A DNA stretch of 64,000 nucleotides, taken from Amorphoplanes friuliensis DSM 7358 (GTDB lineage: Bacteria > Actinomycetota > Actinomycetes > Mycobacteriales > Micromonosporaceae). A program made the translations under genes and the position numbers. This document shows, one piece after another, positions 1-8,645 of the stretch (its first letter is position 1; each line of letters begins with the position of its first letter). The stretch covers positions 631,501 to 695,500 of the forward strand of contig NC_022657.1 of assembly GCF_000494755.1 (NCBI RefSeq), read 5' to 3'. A model generated the notes under the pieces. It saw only the letters and a program-made list of their open reading frames with translations, was not told the DNA's origin and made no database searches.

Positions 1-522
1 CTGGAGCGGTGCCCGGCGGGCGATCAGCCGCTGGATCCGGGTCAGGTGCTCGAAGAGCCGTTGCCGTTCCTGCAGCGAGTCGGTCAGCCGGTCGTTCTCC
101 TCGACCTGGAGGCGTTCCCTCTCGACGACGGTCAGGGCCTGCAGGCTCAGCTCGAGCACCCGGGCCATGCCGCGGAGCAGGCAGACGTCCTCGGCCGAGA
201 AGTCCGGGCCGGTGCGTCCGAGGACCAGAACCCCGGGCGTCTGTCCGCCGATCGGGGCGCCGGTGACCGCGTACGCGGTGCCGGCCAGCATCAGCGTGCT
301 GCGGCGACCGGCGGCGACCTCGGCCAGCACCTCCGGCCGCACCTGTTCGGCGGGTACGCCGAGGGCGGCGACCACGCAGTCGTCGATCACCAGCACGGCG
401 ACCTCGGCCTCCAGAGCGCGCGCAGCACACTCCACGGCCGCGAATTGCGCGGCCGGCCCGTCCGGCCGGTCAGCGACCGCGGAGAGGAACTCCGTCAGTT
501 GCTGCGTTGCGAGCATGCCCAT
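1..522 (-). CDS. GAF-domain signalling protein, N-terminal part (runs off left edge)
   Basis: The reverse strand reads open from an ATG at 522 to the window edge, giving 174 residues without a stop. Residues about 5-130 look like a GAF-type sensor domain (alternating short hydrophobic strands such as VAVLVIDD and GVLVLGRTG). About 40 residues of charged heptad-like helix follow (ERERLQVEENDRLTDSLQERQ), then IQRLIARRAPLQ, which in related actinobacterial proteins leads into a second GAF domain. Such proteins usually end in GGDEF/EAL or histidine kinase modules; that part lies outside the window, so the output activity is unknown. Upstream of the ATG only a weak GGGG is seen as ribosome site. 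Confidence 0.7.
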   Translation of the reverse strand, partial: MGMLATQQLTEFLSAVADRPDGPAAQFAAVECAARALEAEVAVLVIDDCVVAALGVPAEQVRPEVLAEVAAGRRSTLMLAGTAYAVTGAPIGGQTPGVLVLGRTGPDFSAEDVCLLRGMARVLELSLQALTVVERERLQVEENDRLTDSLQERQRLFEHLTRIQRLIARRAPLQ

Positions 523-928
523 GACCCCGATTGTCGGTCCGCGAGCACCGGAGCTGAGGCGTTTCCCATGACCGTTTTCCGGTCGCGGCCCGGCCGATGC
601 CCCACGAGGGGCCTTCATAAAGGTCCGGTAACAACCTTCAGGGGCCCGTGAAGGGCCGCCGGACGACCGATCACACACGCCCGGGCCTACCGAGCTCACA
701 CGCCGGGCACCACCTGGGCAGGATTTTGGGGCAATCGGGCATGACCTTCATCCTGCTTCGTGAGCCGATGGGATGATATTGGGCGGGTGGCGAGCCGACC
801 GAAGCGGGCACAGATACAACAAAACTGCCGAGTCTGTGATGGCGGCCACACGTTTCACCGGTGTTACAAATGGTCCACGGCAGCCGCGGGTCGAGCGAAT
901 GCCAGGGGGAACGGGCCGGAGGTGCGGA
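523..928. other. Intergenic region between divergent genes, with a possible operator
   Basis: About 400 bases separate the leftward GAF gene from the rightward DeoR gene. No convincing ORF on either strand. An inverted repeat CACAGA (809-814) and TCTGTG (833-838), centres 24 bp apart, lies about 90 bases before the DeoR start and could be an autoregulatory operator. This is only a pattern match. The local sequence is less GC-rich than the flanking genes, as expected of a promoter region. Confidence 0.35.
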
Positions 929-1690
929 TTGAATGCGGATGAGCGGCAGCATCAGATCGTCGCACTCGCGCGGCGGCAGGGTGAGGTGGACGTTGCCAAA
1001 CTGTCGGCCGAGCTGACCGTTTCCGCGGAAACCATCCGGCGTGATCTGCGACTGCTGGAAAAGCACGGTCTCCTCCGTCGTACGCATGGCGGTGCGTACC
1101 CGGTGGAGACCGCCAAATTCGAGACCGACCTCGCGATGCGCACCACGCGCGGGGTCCCCGAGAAGCGACGGATCGCGGCCGCGGCCGTCGCCCTGCTCGG
1201 CGACGCGGAGACCATCTTCATCGACGAGGGCTTCACCCCGCAGCTGATCGCGGAGGCGCTGCCGACCGACCGTCCGCTCACCATCGTCACGGCCTCGCTG
1301 AACACCGCGGCCTGGCTGGCCACGTCCTCGCCCGCGACCGTGCTGCTGCTCGGAGGCCGGGTCCGCGGCCGCACGCTGGCCACGGTCGACCACTGGGCCA
1401 GCACCATGCTGGCCGGTTTTGTCATCGACCTCGCGTTCGTCGGCGCCAACGGCATCTCCCGCGAGGTGGGCCTCACCACGCCGGATCCCGCCGTCGCCGA
1501 CGTCAAGGCGCAGGCCGTACGCGCGGCCCGCCGGAAGATTTTTGCCGGCATCCACACGAAATTCGGCGTGCGCACGTTCTGCCGTTTCGCCGAGATATCG
1601 GATTTCGAGTCACTGGTCACGGACACCGGTCTGCCGGCGTCCGAGGCGCACCGTTATTCACGGCTCGGACCCCAGGTGATCCGGGTCTAA
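929..1690 (+). CDS. DeoR/GlpR-family sugar-responsive transcriptional regulator
   Basis: Predicted repressor of the polyol operon that follows. Residues about 5-56 (ERQHQIVALARRQGEVDV, then SAETIRRDLRLLEKHGLL) form the DeoR winged helix-turn-helix with the family's SxxTIRRDL recognition helix. The rest (LLGDAETIFIDEGFTPQLIAEAL, FVIDLAFVGANGIS) is the DeoRC effector domain, which binds phosphorylated sugars in characterised members. I chose TTG 929 because a GGAGG lies at 918-922 with a 6 base spacer and it gives 253 residues, normal for the family; the upstream ATG at 773 would add a non-homologous tail. The gene lies 81 bases before the binding-protein gene, in the same direction. Confidence 0.88.
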   Translation: MNADERQHQIVALARRQGEVDVAKLSAELTVSAETIRRDLRLLEKHGLLRRTHGGAYPVETAKFETDLAMRTTRGVPEKRRIAAAAVALLGDAETIFIDEGFTPQLIAEALPTDRPLTIVTASLNTAAWLATSSPATVLLLGGRVRGRTLATVDHWASTMLAGFVIDLAFVGANGISREVGLTTPDPAVADVKAQAVRAARRKIFAGIHTKFGVRTFCRFAEISDFESLVTDTGLPASEAHRYSRLGPQVIRV

Positions 1691-1771
1691 ACCGAAATTC
1701 AATTCACCTTCAGTGCCGGGACAATCTTTTTCCGGCATGGCTCGTGCATTTCTTCAAACGGAGGATCTGCT

Positions 1772-3133
1772 GTGCAAAAACCAGGTAAGAAGCTCTCCTT
1801 CCTGATCGCGGGGGCCGCCGCAAGCGCCCTCGTGCTCTCCGGGTGTTCCGGCGCCGGATCGACCGGCGGCGGCGACGCCGCGGACAACACCATCACCGTG
1901 CTCATGGTCGGCAACCCGCAGATGGAGGACATCCAGAAGCTCACTGCCGACAACTTCACCAAGACGAGCGGCGTCACGGTGAAGTTCACGATCCTCCCGG
2001 AGAACGAACTGCGCGACAAGGTGACGCAGGACGTCGCCAACCAGGGCGGTCAGTACGACGCCGTCACCGTCGGCGCCTACGAGGTGCCGATCTGGGCGAA
2101 GAACGGCTGGCTGCACGAGCTGTCGACGCAGGCCGGCGCCGACTCGGCGTACGACACCGCCGACCTGATCAAGCCGATGGTGCAGTCGCTGACCGGCGAC
2201 GACGGCAAGATGTACGCGGCGCCGTTCTACGGTGAGTCGTCGTTCCTCATGTACAACAAGGAAATGTTCGAGGCCAAGGGCCTCACGATGCCGGAGAAGC
2301 CGACCTGGGCGCAGGTCGCGGACTTCGCCGCGAAGCTGGACGACAAGAACAAGGGTGTCGCCGGCATCTGCCTGCGCGGCCTGCCGGGCTGGGGCGAGAT
2401 GTTCGCGCCGCTGACCACGGTCGTCAACACCTACGGCGGCACCTGGTTCGAGAAGGACTGGACCCCGAAGGTCAACGCGCCGGAGTTCAAGGAAGCCGCG
2501 AACTTCTACGTCGACCTCGTCAAGAAGCACGGCGAGTCCGGTGCCCCGCAGGCCGGCTTCACCGAGTGCCTGAACACGTTCGGCCAGGGCAAGGCGGCCA
2601 TGTGGTACGACGCCACCTCCGCCGCCGGCACGCTGGAGGACCCGAACTCGTCCAAGGTAGCCGGCAAGGTCGGTTACGCGTACGCACCGGTGAACAAGAC
2701 CGAGTACTCGGGCTGGCTGTGGACCTGGGCGTTCGCGATGCCCAAGACCACCAAGAAGCAGGACAACGCCTGGAAGTTCATCTCCTGGGCCACCAGCAAG
2801 GACTACGAGAAGCTGGTCGGCGAGAAGCTCGGCTGGTCGCGTCTGCCCTCCGGCAAGCGCACCTCGACGTACTCGATCCCGGAGTACAAGGAGTCGGCCA
2901 AGGCCTTCGCTGACATCACGCTCGGCTCGATCGAGAACGCCAACCCGACCAACCCCGGTCTGCAGCCGCGGCCCGCGCTGGGTGTGCAGTTCGTGGGTGT
3001 CCCGGAGTTCGCGGATCTCGGCACCAAGGTCTCGCAGGAGCTCAGCGCGTCTCTCGCCGGTAGCAAGACGGTCGACCAGGCACTGAACGACGGTCAGAAG
3101 CTCGCCGAAGAAGTGGCGAAGAACTACAAGTAG
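1772..3133 (+). CDS. Polyol-type ABC transporter substrate-binding lipoprotein
   Basis: Extracellular sugar-binding protein (SBP family 1), 453 residues. The N-terminus is a lipoprotein signal peptide with lipobox LSGC, so Cys25 should be lipidated and anchor the protein to the membrane. The body shows typical features: QGGQYDAVTVGAYEVPIWAK, an aromatic hinge region (PFYGESSFLMYNKEMFEAKG) and a Trp-rich C-terminal lobe (YSGWLWTWAF). The overall look matches binding proteins of sorbitol/mannitol importers (SmoE type), which fits the dehydrogenase at the operon's end. The exact ligand is an inference. GTG 1772 is preceded by GGAGG at 1760-1764. Confidence 0.88.
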   Translation: MQKPGKKLSFLIAGAAASALVLSGCSGAGSTGGGDAADNTITVLMVGNPQMEDIQKLTADNFTKTSGVTVKFTILPENELRDKVTQDVANQGGQYDAVTVGAYEVPIWAKNGWLHELSTQAGADSAYDTADLIKPMVQSLTGDDGKMYAAPFYGESSFLMYNKEMFEAKGLTMPEKPTWAQVADFAAKLDDKNKGVAGICLRGLPGWGEMFAPLTTVVNTYGGTWFEKDWTPKVNAPEFKEAANFYVDLVKKHGESGAPQAGFTECLNTFGQGKAAMWYDATSAAGTLEDPNSSKVAGKVGYAYAPVNKTEYSGWLWTWAFAMPKTTKKQDNAWKFISWATSKDYEKLVGEKLGWSRLPSGKRTSTYSIPEYKESAKAFADITLGSIENANPTNPGLQPRPALGVQFVGVPEFADLGTKVSQELSASLAGSKTVDQALNDGQKLAEEVAKNYK

Positions 3134-3190
3134 TGCCGGCGGGGGCGCCGCCGAGCAGGTGGCGCCCCCGCACCGACCGGAAGGCCAGAA

Positions 3191-4123
3191 ATGACGGACG
3201 TCATCACCCGGGCGGACGAGCACACCGAGGCCCCGCCCCCCGTCCCGACCAAGGGCGGCGCCAAGGACCGGTGGGCCCGGCGGGCTCCGCTGCTGCCCGC
3301 ACTCGTCTTCGCCATCATCGTTACCCAGGTGCCGTTCCTGGTCACGATCTACTTCTCCACACAGAGCTGGAACGCCCTGCGCCCGGGGTCGAGGAAGTTC
3401 GTCGGCTTCGACAACTACATCACCGTGCTCACCGACGACCGGCTGCGGTCGGCGCTGCTCAACACGGTGATCCTCACGGCCGGCGCCGTCATCTTCTCCA
3501 TGATTCTCGGGCTGGCCCTGGCCATCCTGCTGGACCGCAAGTTCCTCGGCCGGTCGATCGTCCGGACGATGCTGATCACCCCGTTCCTGATCATGCCGGT
3601 GGCGGCCGCGCTGCTCTGGAAGCACGGCATCTACAACCCGGACTACGGCCTGATCAACGGCATCTTCGGCGGCAGCACCGCCTGGGCGACGTCGTACCCG
3701 AAGACCGCCATCATCACCACGCTGGTGTGGCAGTGGACGCCGTTCATGATGCTGATCCTGCTGGCCGGCCTGCAGTCGCAGAGCAACGACGTGCTCGAGG
3801 CGGCCCGGGTCGACGGCGCCGGTGCGTGGCGCATCTTCACCCGGATGACGCTGCCGCACCTCCGCCAGTACCTCGAGCTGGGTGCGCTGCTCGGCTCGAT
3901 CTACCTGGTCAACACGTTCGACGCGATCTACACGATCACGCAGGGCGGTCCCGGCACGGCGACGACCAACCTGCCGTACGAGATCTACCAGACCATCTTC
4001 AGCAAGTACGAGTACGGCGAGGCCTCCGCGGCCGGTGTGGTCGTGGTGATCCTGACGATCATCGTGGCGACCTTCGCCCTGCGCGTCATCTCCGGCCTGT
4101 TCAAGGTGGAGGAGGGCCGATGA
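3191..4123 (+). CDS. Polyol ABC transporter permease, MalF type
   Basis: First membrane subunit of the importer, 310 residues with about six transmembrane segments. The cytoplasmic coupling loop carries the EAA signature (EAARVDGAGAWRIFTRMTLP, residues about 203-222), which docks the ATPase. The N-terminal 35 residues are hydrophilic and cytoplasmic. Its stop overlaps the next start by ATGA, indicating translational coupling. No ATPase gene lies in the operon; in actinomycetes such importers are usually powered by a shared MsiK-type ATPase encoded elsewhere. Confidence 0.9.
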   Translation: MTDVITRADEHTEAPPPVPTKGGAKDRWARRAPLLPALVFAIIVTQVPFLVTIYFSTQSWNALRPGSRKFVGFDNYITVLTDDRLRSALLNTVILTAGAVIFSMILGLALAILLDRKFLGRSIVRTMLITPFLIMPVAAALLWKHGIYNPDYGLINGIFGGSTAWATSYPKTAIITTLVWQWTPFMMLILLAGLQSQSNDVLEAARVDGAGAWRIFTRMTLPHLRQYLELGALLGSIYLVNTFDAIYTITQGGPGTATTNLPYEIYQTIFSKYEYGEASAAGVVVVILTIIVATFALRVISGLFKVEEGR

Positions 4124-4980
4124 CCACGATTGCCGCACCGCCGTCCGGCGCCGCCAGCACCAAGACCCGCCGCAAGGTCGGGAACGCGGTCTGGGGTGTC
4201 GTCGCCTGGATCGCCGGGATCATCTTCGTCTTCCCGGTCATCTGGATGATCCTGACCAGCCTCAAGCAGGCCAAGGACGTCACGACCAACCCGCCGGTCT
4301 GGTTCTTCACGCCGACGTTCGAGCACTTCACCAACGTGTTCGACAGCAACATCACGCCGTTCCTGCTGAACTCGCTGATGGCCAGCGTCTTCTCCACCCT
4401 GCTGGTGGTGGTGCTGGCGACACCGGCGGCGTACGCGCTGTCGCTGCGGCCGGTGGCCAAGTGGAGCGACGCGCTGTTCTTCTTCATCTCCACCAAGATG
4501 ATGCCCGTGGTGGCCGCCGTGCTCCCGGTCTATCTGCTGACGGTGAAGATCGGCATGAAGGACAACATCTGGACGATGGTCATCCTCTACACGTCGATGA
4601 ACCTGCCGCTGGCGATCTGGATGATGCGGTCGTTCCTGCTGGAGGTGCCGCGTGAGGTGCTGGAGGCCGGTGAGGTCGACGGCGCGGGCCTGCTCACGTC
4701 GATCCGGCGGATCATCCTGCCGATCGTGTCGCCCGGCCTGGCCGCGACGGCGCTGATCTGCTTCATCTTCACCTGGAACGAGTTCTTCCTGGCGGTCAAC
4801 CTGACCGACACGAACGCGAGCACGGCGCCGATCTTCCTGCTCGGTTTCATCTCCGGTCGTGGCCCGTTCCTCGCCGACCTGTCCGCCGCGGCGGTGCTGC
4901 TGTCGCTGCCGGTGCTGATCGCCGGCTGGGTGGCCCAGAACAAGCTGGTCCGTGGTCTGTCGATGGGAGCGGTCAAGTGA
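4120..4980 (+). CDS. Polyol ABC transporter permease, MalG type
   Basis: Second membrane subunit, 286 residues, about six transmembrane segments. The EAA-type coupling loop reads EAGEVDGAGLLTSIRRIILP from residue 182, with a slightly divergent first triplet. The segment FTWNEFFLAVNLT is typical of MalG-type permeases of polyol systems. The ATG at 4120 overlaps the preceding TGA, and its own TGA overlaps the GTG start of the dehydrogenase, so permeases and enzyme form one coupled unit. Confidence 0.9.
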   Translation: MTTIAAPPSGAASTKTRRKVGNAVWGVVAWIAGIIFVFPVIWMILTSLKQAKDVTTNPPVWFFTPTFEHFTNVFDSNITPFLLNSLMASVFSTLLVVVLATPAAYALSLRPVAKWSDALFFFISTKMMPVVAAVLPVYLLTVKIGMKDNIWTMVILYTSMNLPLAIWMMRSFLLEVPREVLEAGEVDGAGLLTSIRRIILPIVSPGLAATALICFIFTWNEFFLAVNLTDTNASTAPIFLLGFISGRGPFLADLSAAAVLLSLPVLIAGWVAQNKLVRGLSMGAVK

Positions 4981-5966
4981 AGGCTGCCGTTGTTGTCACC
5001 CCCGGCACCATCTCCGTCGAGACTGTGCCCGATCCCACGCCGGGGCCACTCGACGTGGTGGTCAAGCCGGCGGCCGTGGGGATCTGCGGCACCGACCTGC
5101 ACATCATGGAGGGTGAGTTCGCGCCGGCCTTCCCGATCATCCCGGGACACGAGTTCGCCGGGGAGATCGTCGAGATCGGCGCGGAGGTCACCGGGTACGC
5201 GGTCGGTGACCAGGTCGCGGTCGACCCGTCGCTGTACTGCGGGCACTGCTATTACTGCAAGCGGGCCCGCGGCAACCAGTGCGAGAACTGGAACGCGATC
5301 GGCGTCTCGAAGAGTGGCGGCGCCGCCGAGTTCGTGGCCGCGCCGATGGCCAACCTGTTCAAGCTGCCGTCGCACCTGGCGGCCCGGAACGCCGCACTGA
5401 TCGAGCCGCTGTCCTGTGCCGTCCGCGGTTTTGACGTGCTGCCCCGCAACATGGCCGACAACTTTCTCATCTACGGCTCGGGCACGATGGGCCTGATGAT
5501 GCTGGAGCTGGCCAAGCGGGCCGGCGCGGCGACGGTGTCCATGGTGGACCTCAATCCGGAACGCCTGGAGACGGCCAAGCGTCTCGGCTGCTCTGCGGCC
5601 GTGACCAGCGCCGACGAACTCGAGGCGCCGCGCGGCTGGGACGTGGTCATCGACTGCACCGGTGTGGCGGCCGCGATCAAGGACGGGCTCGGCCGCGTCG
5701 GACGCGGCGGCACCTTTTTGCAGTTCGGGGTGTCCGCGTACGACGCCCGGGTCGAGATCGAACCGTACGAGATCTATCGGCGGGAGATCACGATCACCGG
5801 CTCGATGGCCGTGCTGCACAGCTTCGACCGGGCCGGTGAGCTGATGGCCGCCGGTGTGCTCGACCCGGAGATCTTCATCAGTCACCGGTTCCCGCTCGAC
5901 AGGTACGCCGAGGCCCTGGAGCAGTTCCGGGCCGGCATCGGCCGAAAAATCATCATCGAACCCTGA
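4977..5966 (+). CDS. Zinc-dependent polyol (sorbitol/mannitol-type) dehydrogenase
   Basis: Medium-chain dehydrogenase of 329 residues that probably oxidises the imported polyol to a ketose with NAD. The catalytic zinc site is visible as Cys37 (GICGTDLH) and His58-Glu59 (PGHEF); the structural zinc ligands are Cys88, Cys91, Cys94 and Cys102. A Rossmann glycine motif (YGSGTMG) follows near residue 165. The GTG start overlaps the permease stop, which ties the enzyme to the transporter. Substrate is inferred from context; a threonine-dehydrogenase-like or other secondary alcohol activity cannot be excluded. Confidence 0.87.
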   Translation: MKAAVVVTPGTISVETVPDPTPGPLDVVVKPAAVGICGTDLHIMEGEFAPAFPIIPGHEFAGEIVEIGAEVTGYAVGDQVAVDPSLYCGHCYYCKRARGNQCENWNAIGVSKSGGAAEFVAAPMANLFKLPSHLAARNAALIEPLSCAVRGFDVLPRNMADNFLIYGSGTMGLMMLELAKRAGAATVSMVDLNPERLETAKRLGCSAAVTSADELEAPRGWDVVIDCTGVAAAIKDGLGRVGRGGTFLQFGVSAYDARVEIEPYEIYRREITITGSMAVLHSFDRAGELMAAGVLDPEIFISHRFPLDRYAEALEQFRAGIGRKIIIEP

Positions 5967-5977
5967 TCAGAGGACAA

Positions 5978-6011
5978 CGGCCGGCATCCCCTGGGATGTC
6001 GGCCGCTCTTT
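5978..6011 (+). terminator. Rho-independent-type terminator after the polyol operon
   Basis: A 12 bp stem (5978-5989 with 5994-6005, one G-U pair) closes a CCTG loop and is followed by CTCTTT. It lies 12 bases after the dehydrogenase stop and is well placed to end the polyol operon transcript. Confidence 0.7.
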
Positions 6012-6072
6012 GTGCCAAATTTGTCACGTTCAGTTAGTAACTGATCACGAGTGGTTGCCAAATCGGTTCGAC

Positions 6073-7530
6073 GTGGGTCTCAATGAAGCGGTGCCCCCGC
6101 CTCGTACCCCGGCCGCCGGGCGCCTCGGCGGCATGTCCATCGTGTTCCTGGCCCTCGCCGCCGTCACCCCGCTCACCGTGGTCGCGACGATCGTTCCCGA
6201 CGCGTACGCGGTTGGTGAGCTTCTCGGTCTGCCTCTGCTCTTCGCCGGGGCGGGTCTGCTGCTGCTGATCTTCGTGGCCGGTCATGCCGCGATGTCACGC
6301 AGGCTGCCCCACGCTGGTCCGCTGTACTCCATCGTCACCCGTGGTCTCGGGCGGCCGCTCGGGATCGGTGCCGCCTGGCTCGCCGTGCTCTCGTACGGCG
6401 CACTGCAGCTGGGCCTGCTGACCGCGGCGAGCCGGTATCTCCCCGGCGTGCCGTGGTGGGCTGTTGTTCTCGGCGGCTGGGCGGTGGTTGCAGTCTGCGG
6501 CGTGCTGCGGCTCGCCGTGTCGGCTTGGCTGCTCGTGGTGCTGGTGCTCGCCGAGACGGTGGTGATCGTCGGGTACAGCGCCGCCGACGTGGTGCAGCCC
6601 GCCGGCGGGCAGATCAGCTGGGCGGCCCTCGCGCCCGCACAGCTCAGCGAGGTGCCGCGTCCGGCCCTCGGCCTGCTGCTGGTCGTTGTCGCGCTGACGT
6701 TCATCGGCTTCGAGACCGCCGCCGCGTACGCCGAGGAGGCACGCACCCCGCGCCGGACGATCACCCGGGCCACGTACCTGTCCGTCCTGCTCCTGGCGAT
6801 CCTCTTCGTGACGGCGAGCTGGGCGATGACCGTGGCCACCGGGCCGGACCGGATCGCCGCCGAGGCCGGCGCCCGCGGACCGGATCTGGTCTTCGACCTG
6901 GCCGCGGCGCGGCTGGCGCCCTGGGCGGTGACGCTCGGCCGGGTGCTGGTGGTGACCGGTCTCCTCGCCGCGGCGATCGCCCTGCACCAGACGATCTCCC
7001 GCTACCTGTTCGCCCTGGGTCGTGAACGAGTGCTCCCACACCGTCCGACCTCGACGCCGGCGAGAGCCTCGCTGGTCCAGACCGTTCTGGTCGGGCTGAT
7101 GATCGGCGGGGGAGCGCTGATCAAGGTTGATCCGGCGCTCCTGAGCCTGGCCGGTGGCCTGGGGATCCTGGTGCTCCTGCTCGGCGTCTCGCTGGCGGCG
7201 CTGCTCTTCCTCAACCGGCAGCCGGCCGGCGAGGGGGCGTGGAACCGCCTCGCCCCCGGACTGTCGACCATCACCCTGGGCGCGCTGGTCTACCTGGCGA
7301 TCGACGAGCACCGGACGCTGGGCATCGTGGCCGCCGCCGTGCTCGCGCTGGGCGTCGTCCACGGCCTGGTGCTGCGGGCCGCGACACCGGTGACCTACGC
7401 CGGCCTCGGCCTGGGCGGTACGCCCGTGGTGGTGACGCCGTCGAAGCCGCCCGTGCGGGCCGTGCCCCGGCAGCGCGAGCCGGGTGCGCACCGGCCCGAA
7501 CGGGTCAACCGCGAGGAGCTCACCGGATAG
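6073..7530 (+). CDS. APC-superfamily amino acid permease
   Basis: Integral membrane transporter, 485 residues from GTG 6073, with about 12 hydrophobic segments. The early segment (GMSIVFLALAAVTPLTVVATIVPDAYAVGE) and the later FIGFETAAAYAEEARTPRRTITRA match the APC family; the latter is the conserved helix with FE(T/A)AA..EEARxPRR(T/N)I. Substrate is unknown. The start is uncertain, as no strong ribosome site precedes 6073, but frame use upstream is not coding. The last 11 bases overlap the convergent gene at 7520. Confidence 0.82.
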   Translation: MGLNEAVPPPRTPAAGRLGGMSIVFLALAAVTPLTVVATIVPDAYAVGELLGLPLLFAGAGLLLLIFVAGHAAMSRRLPHAGPLYSIVTRGLGRPLGIGAAWLAVLSYGALQLGLLTAASRYLPGVPWWAVVLGGWAVVAVCGVLRLAVSAWLLVVLVLAETVVIVGYSAADVVQPAGGQISWAALAPAQLSEVPRPALGLLLVVVALTFIGFETAAAYAEEARTPRRTITRATYLSVLLLAILFVTASWAMTVATGPDRIAAEAGARGPDLVFDLAAARLAPWAVTLGRVLVVTGLLAAAIALHQTISRYLFALGRERVLPHRPTSTPARASLVQTVLVGLMIGGGALIKVDPALLSLAGGLGILVLLLGVSLAALLFLNRQPAGEGAWNRLAPGLSTITLGALVYLAIDEHRTLGIVAAAVLALGVVHGLVLRAATPVTYAGLGLGGTPVVVTPSKPPVRAVPRQREPGAHRPERVNREELTG

Positions 7531-8050
7531 GTGGTGCCTCGTCGCCGAAGAACTCCTGGATCTGGGTCAGGGTCAGGTAGCCCTGCGGTTCGACCTCGCC
7601 GGCCTCGGGTGTCAGCGCCTTGTGGGTCACCTCGAGTTCGCGCGCCTGGTCGGGGAGGTCCGGCAGCGGGGGAACGGGTGGCAGTGCGCCCAGACCCATC
7701 GCCTCGCGGATCACCTCGAACATGCCGGTGACCTCGTGCACGGCGAGCGGGACCAGTTCCGCCGGGCGGTCGGTGTCCGGTGCGGCGCAGGTGAAGTTGG
7801 CGCGTACCCGGTCGTGGACCTTGCGGATGTCGGCACTCGGGCGCAAGTGGTCCAGGTGGCCTTCCGCCACTATCCCCAGCTCGCACTCCGGTACGCCGGA
7901 CGCACTCCACCAGCGCAGCCACTCCGGATCGCCGTCCAGGGTGACCACCACGTGCTGCAGGGCGGCCATGTACGCCTGTGGCGACCGGCCGTCCACAGTG
8001 GTCCCCATGTGCGGGTGCAGCCAGCATGGCTCTCGACCCCAGAAGTCCAT
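7520..8050 (-). CDS. Hypothetical protein, no recognised family
   Basis: 176 residues from ATG 8050 (a GTG at 8053 is the alternative). I do not recognise a domain. The N-terminal half has a mixed alpha/beta look with tryptophans (DFWGREPCWLHP, DPEWLRWWSAS); the C-terminal third is proline-rich (LGALPPVPPLPDLPDQ) and acidic. No signal peptide or membrane segment, so probably cytoplasmic. It converges with the permease gene, overlapping it by 11 bases at the stops. GC-biased codon use supports it as real. Confidence 0.62.
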   Translation of the reverse strand: MDFWGREPCWLHPHMGTTVDGRSPQAYMAALQHVVVTLDGDPEWLRWWSASGVPECELGIVAEGHLDHLRPSADIRKVHDRVRANFTCAAPDTDRPAELVPLAVHEVTGMFEVIREAMGLGALPPVPPLPDLPDQARELEVTHKALTPEAGEVEPQGYLTLTQIQEFFGDEAPPIR

Positions 8051-8123
8051 CACCGCATCGTTACATTTCGGTCATCGTCCGGCCGTGCATTGCTCACCCG
8101 CGCGTACGGGTGGATGAGCGTTT

Positions 8124-8165
8124 TATCACTTGTCCGAGATAGTTGTATAAGCCAGTGATATAAAT
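8124..8165 (+). promoter_or_regulatory. Putative promoter/operator of the marR-type gene
   Basis: An AT-rich island holds an inverted repeat TATCACT (8124-8130) and AGTGATA (8154-8160). The right arm runs into TATAAAT (8159-8165), which looks like a -10 element. A regulator bound here would block the promoter, as expected for autorepression by a MarR protein. A -10 at this place would put the transcript start near the GTG at 8171. Confidence 0.45.
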
Positions 8166-8179
8166 CGGGAGTGCAGCCA

Positions 8180-8620
8180 GTGACCGACACCCAGCCGGAG
8201 AACGATCTTGTGGCCTACGGGCTCGAGCATCTCTACGACAGCCTCCGCCGCCTGACGCCGCGCAACGGGCTCAGCCTGACGGCCGCCTCGACGCTCAAGC
8301 GCCTGGCCCGGTGCGGCCCGCAACGACTCACCGAGCTGTACGCGGCCGAGGGTGTCACCCAGCCCGCGATGACCCAGCTCGTCACCCGTCTGGAGAAGGA
8401 CGGGCTGGCCCGGCGCAGCAACGATCCCGCCGACGGGCGCGTCGTGCTGATCGCCGTCACCGACGCCGGCCGGGCCGTCGTCGAGCAGCGGCGCGTGGAC
8501 TACGCCGCGGCGCTCTCGGCGGTCCTGGAAGGGCTCTCGGCCCAGGACCGTGCGGCGATCGTCGCGGCGCTGCCCGCCATGGAACGACTCGGCGACCTGA
8601 TCGCCCCTCCCCAGACCTGA
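8180..8620 (+). CDS. MarR-family transcriptional regulator
   Basis: Winged-helix dimeric regulator, 146 residues. The DNA-binding core spans about residues 33-95: [47 protein letters not shown], followed by the wing [18 protein letters not shown], which carries the DxR signature of the family. Flanking helices form the dimer interface. It lies 25 bases ahead of an MFS exporter gene and probably represses it until the exported compound binds. GTG 8180 is chosen because GGGAG (8166-8170) has a 9 base spacer; GTG 8171 is possible if the mRNA is leaderless. Confidence 0.88.
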   Translation: MTDTQPENDLVAYGLEHLYDSLRRLTPRNGLSLTAASTLKRLARCGPQRLTELYAAEGVTQPAMTQLVTRLEKDGLARRSNDPADGRVVLIAVTDAGRAVVEQRRVDYAAALSAVLEGLSAQDRAAIVAALPAMERLGDLIAPPQT

Positions 8621-8645
8621 CCACCCCGAAGGGGGTTTCCTCAGC

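Noticed and set aside
46..651. A 201-codon plus-strand frame at the left edge
   Set aside because: The opposite strand encodes a GAF-type domain with normal protein composition; the plus frame shows shadow composition.
1754..4138. A 794-codon open frame on the minus strand
   Set aside because: Covers the ABC importer genes, which have unmistakable lipoprotein and permease features on the plus strand.
5967..6072. N-terminal extension of the amino acid permease into the upstream gene
   Set aside because: The frame is open to 5854 but overlaps the dehydrogenase gene and holds a terminator hairpin, so the start was set at GTG 6073.
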